DNA from: Phycisphaerae bacterium
GTDB taxonomy: Bacteria > Planctomycetota > Phycisphaerae > SM23-33
NCBI GenBank assembly: GCA_016782885.1
Contig: JADHXQ010000002.1
Location: forward strand, 32,970 to 96,969
Direction of reading: 5' to 3'
DNA length: 64,000 nucleotides
Of this stretch, positions 63,489-64,000 are shown in pieces; the first letter of the stretch is position 1, and every line of letters starts with the position of its first letter. The position numbers and the translations under genes are program-made. The notes beneath the pieces were generated by a model. The model had not been told where the DNA came from and made no database searches. It was given only the letters and a program-made list of their open reading frames with translations.

Positions 63489-64000
63489 TCAGGTCATTAT
63501 GGTCCTCTGCGGCGAGGCCTTGTCGTCCGATGTGTCGCCGGCGTCATCGGGCTCCCGAATCGCCCCAGCCGAGGTGTCCGGTGGGATATCGCGGTTTTGT
63601 CCCAGTCCCACGAGTCGTCGGACGCGGTAGGTACGGGCGCCGGTGGATTCGAAGTATATCCGCATCAGCATTTCCCCGATCAGTCCCGTCGCCAGCAGCA
63701 GCAATGCCGTAATTGCGCTCATGAACCCAAGCGCCATCAGCGGGCCGTGTACCGTGAAAAGGTCGAATCCGTCACCGAACCAACCGATTATCTTGCGGAT
63801 CAGACCGTAGGTCAGGATGATTGAACCGAGTGCAAAGAGTATGAGGCCCCACTTTCCGAAAAAATGGAGCGGGCGGGTCAGATACGCCGTCGTAAACCGC
63901 AGCGTGATCAGATCCAGCGCGACGCGAAATGTCCGTCCGAGCCCGTACTTGCTCTTGCCCGCGGGGCGGTTTATGTGTTTGGTCACTATCTCGCATGTCC
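63489..64000 (-). CDS. GT2 polyprenyl-phosphate glycosyltransferase, C-terminal part
   Basis: The N-terminus lies beyond the right edge. The visible part starts TCEIVTKHINRPAGKSKYG, the typical end of a DPM1-like GT2 catalytic domain, followed by RTFRVALDLITLRF, two membrane helices (GLILFALGSIILTYGLI and MSAITALLLLATGLIGEML), and an acidic tail. It would transfer a sugar to undecaprenyl phosphate, probably for cell-surface glycan synthesis. Family identity is firm, substrate unknown. Confidence 0.85.
   Translation of the reverse strand, partial: TCEIVTKHINRPAGKSKYGLGRTFRVALDLITLRFTTAYLTRPLHFFGKWGLILFALGSIILTYGLIRKIIGWFGDGFDLFTVHGPLMALGFMSAITALLLLATGLIGEMLMRIYFESTGARTYRVRRLVGLGQNRDIPPDTSAGAIREPDDAGDTSDDKASPQRTIMT

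Overview
The window looks like the chromosome of a Planctomycetota-type bacterium, probably of the Phycisphaerae or a relative. This is inferred from gene content, not from a marker gene. The pointers are exported sulfatase, glycosidase and PD40/dihaem proteins with Sec, Tat or lipoprotein signals, a Na+-translocating NQR operon, a type III glutamine synthetase, and a Tad pilus locus threaded with FHA domains and a Ser/Thr kinase. The DNA is GC-rich. Several sigma70-like promoters (TTGACA-like/TAnnnT, spacers 17-18) can be read directly.

Layout. 1-8.4 kb (minus strand): a polyprenyl diphosphate synthase, nqrA-nqrF in tightly overlapping order, then a sensor kinase and the start of its response regulator. 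NqrA carries two complete RnfC-type 4Fe-4S motifs. 8.4-16.8 kb: a dihaem HzsA-like secreted protein, a Tat-exported sulfatase, a GH32-type lipoprotein, a metallophosphoesterase and a TIM-barrel isomerase. 16.9-21.0 kb: an aldehyde dehydrogenase followed by two exported FIST-domain proteins, with its own promoter and intrinsic terminator. 21.1-33.7 kb: a phosphoribosyltransferase, a large clan-A glycosidase, CorA, a giant MscS channel, a GH5 cellulase, a SUMF1-like lipoprotein and a GH42-like secreted protein. 34-39.3 kb: glnN and, divergently, a degenerate KaiC-like/PPDK N-terminal fusion.

39.3-43.3 kb is a decayed island. It holds a 100-bp AGCT-rich repeat cluster, an in-frame chimera of the HsdR N-terminus and the HsdS C-terminus, a truncated effector-like gene, an AAA_14/DUF4143 ATPase, and a tRNA-Ser(CGA) whose 3' end and downstream hairpin are duplicated next to a long palindrome.

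43.3-58.8 kb is a Tad (Flp) pilus locus: two CpaF ATPases (one with an N-terminal FHA domain), two Flp-like pilins, a prepilin peptidase, two TadE-like pseudopilins, a membrane Ser/Thr kinase, CpaB, TadB, TadC and an FHA membrane protein. A tandem NDK-like protein and an MBL-fold hydrolase follow. Just downstream, with its own promoter, is an FHA-GAF histidine kinase. No secretin (CpaC/RcpA), TadZ/CpaE or TadD is in the window. I consider this phospho-signalling pilus locus the most promising candidate for an under-described system. The window ends with gyrA and the C-terminal part of a GT2 membrane glycosyltransferase, both on the minus strand.
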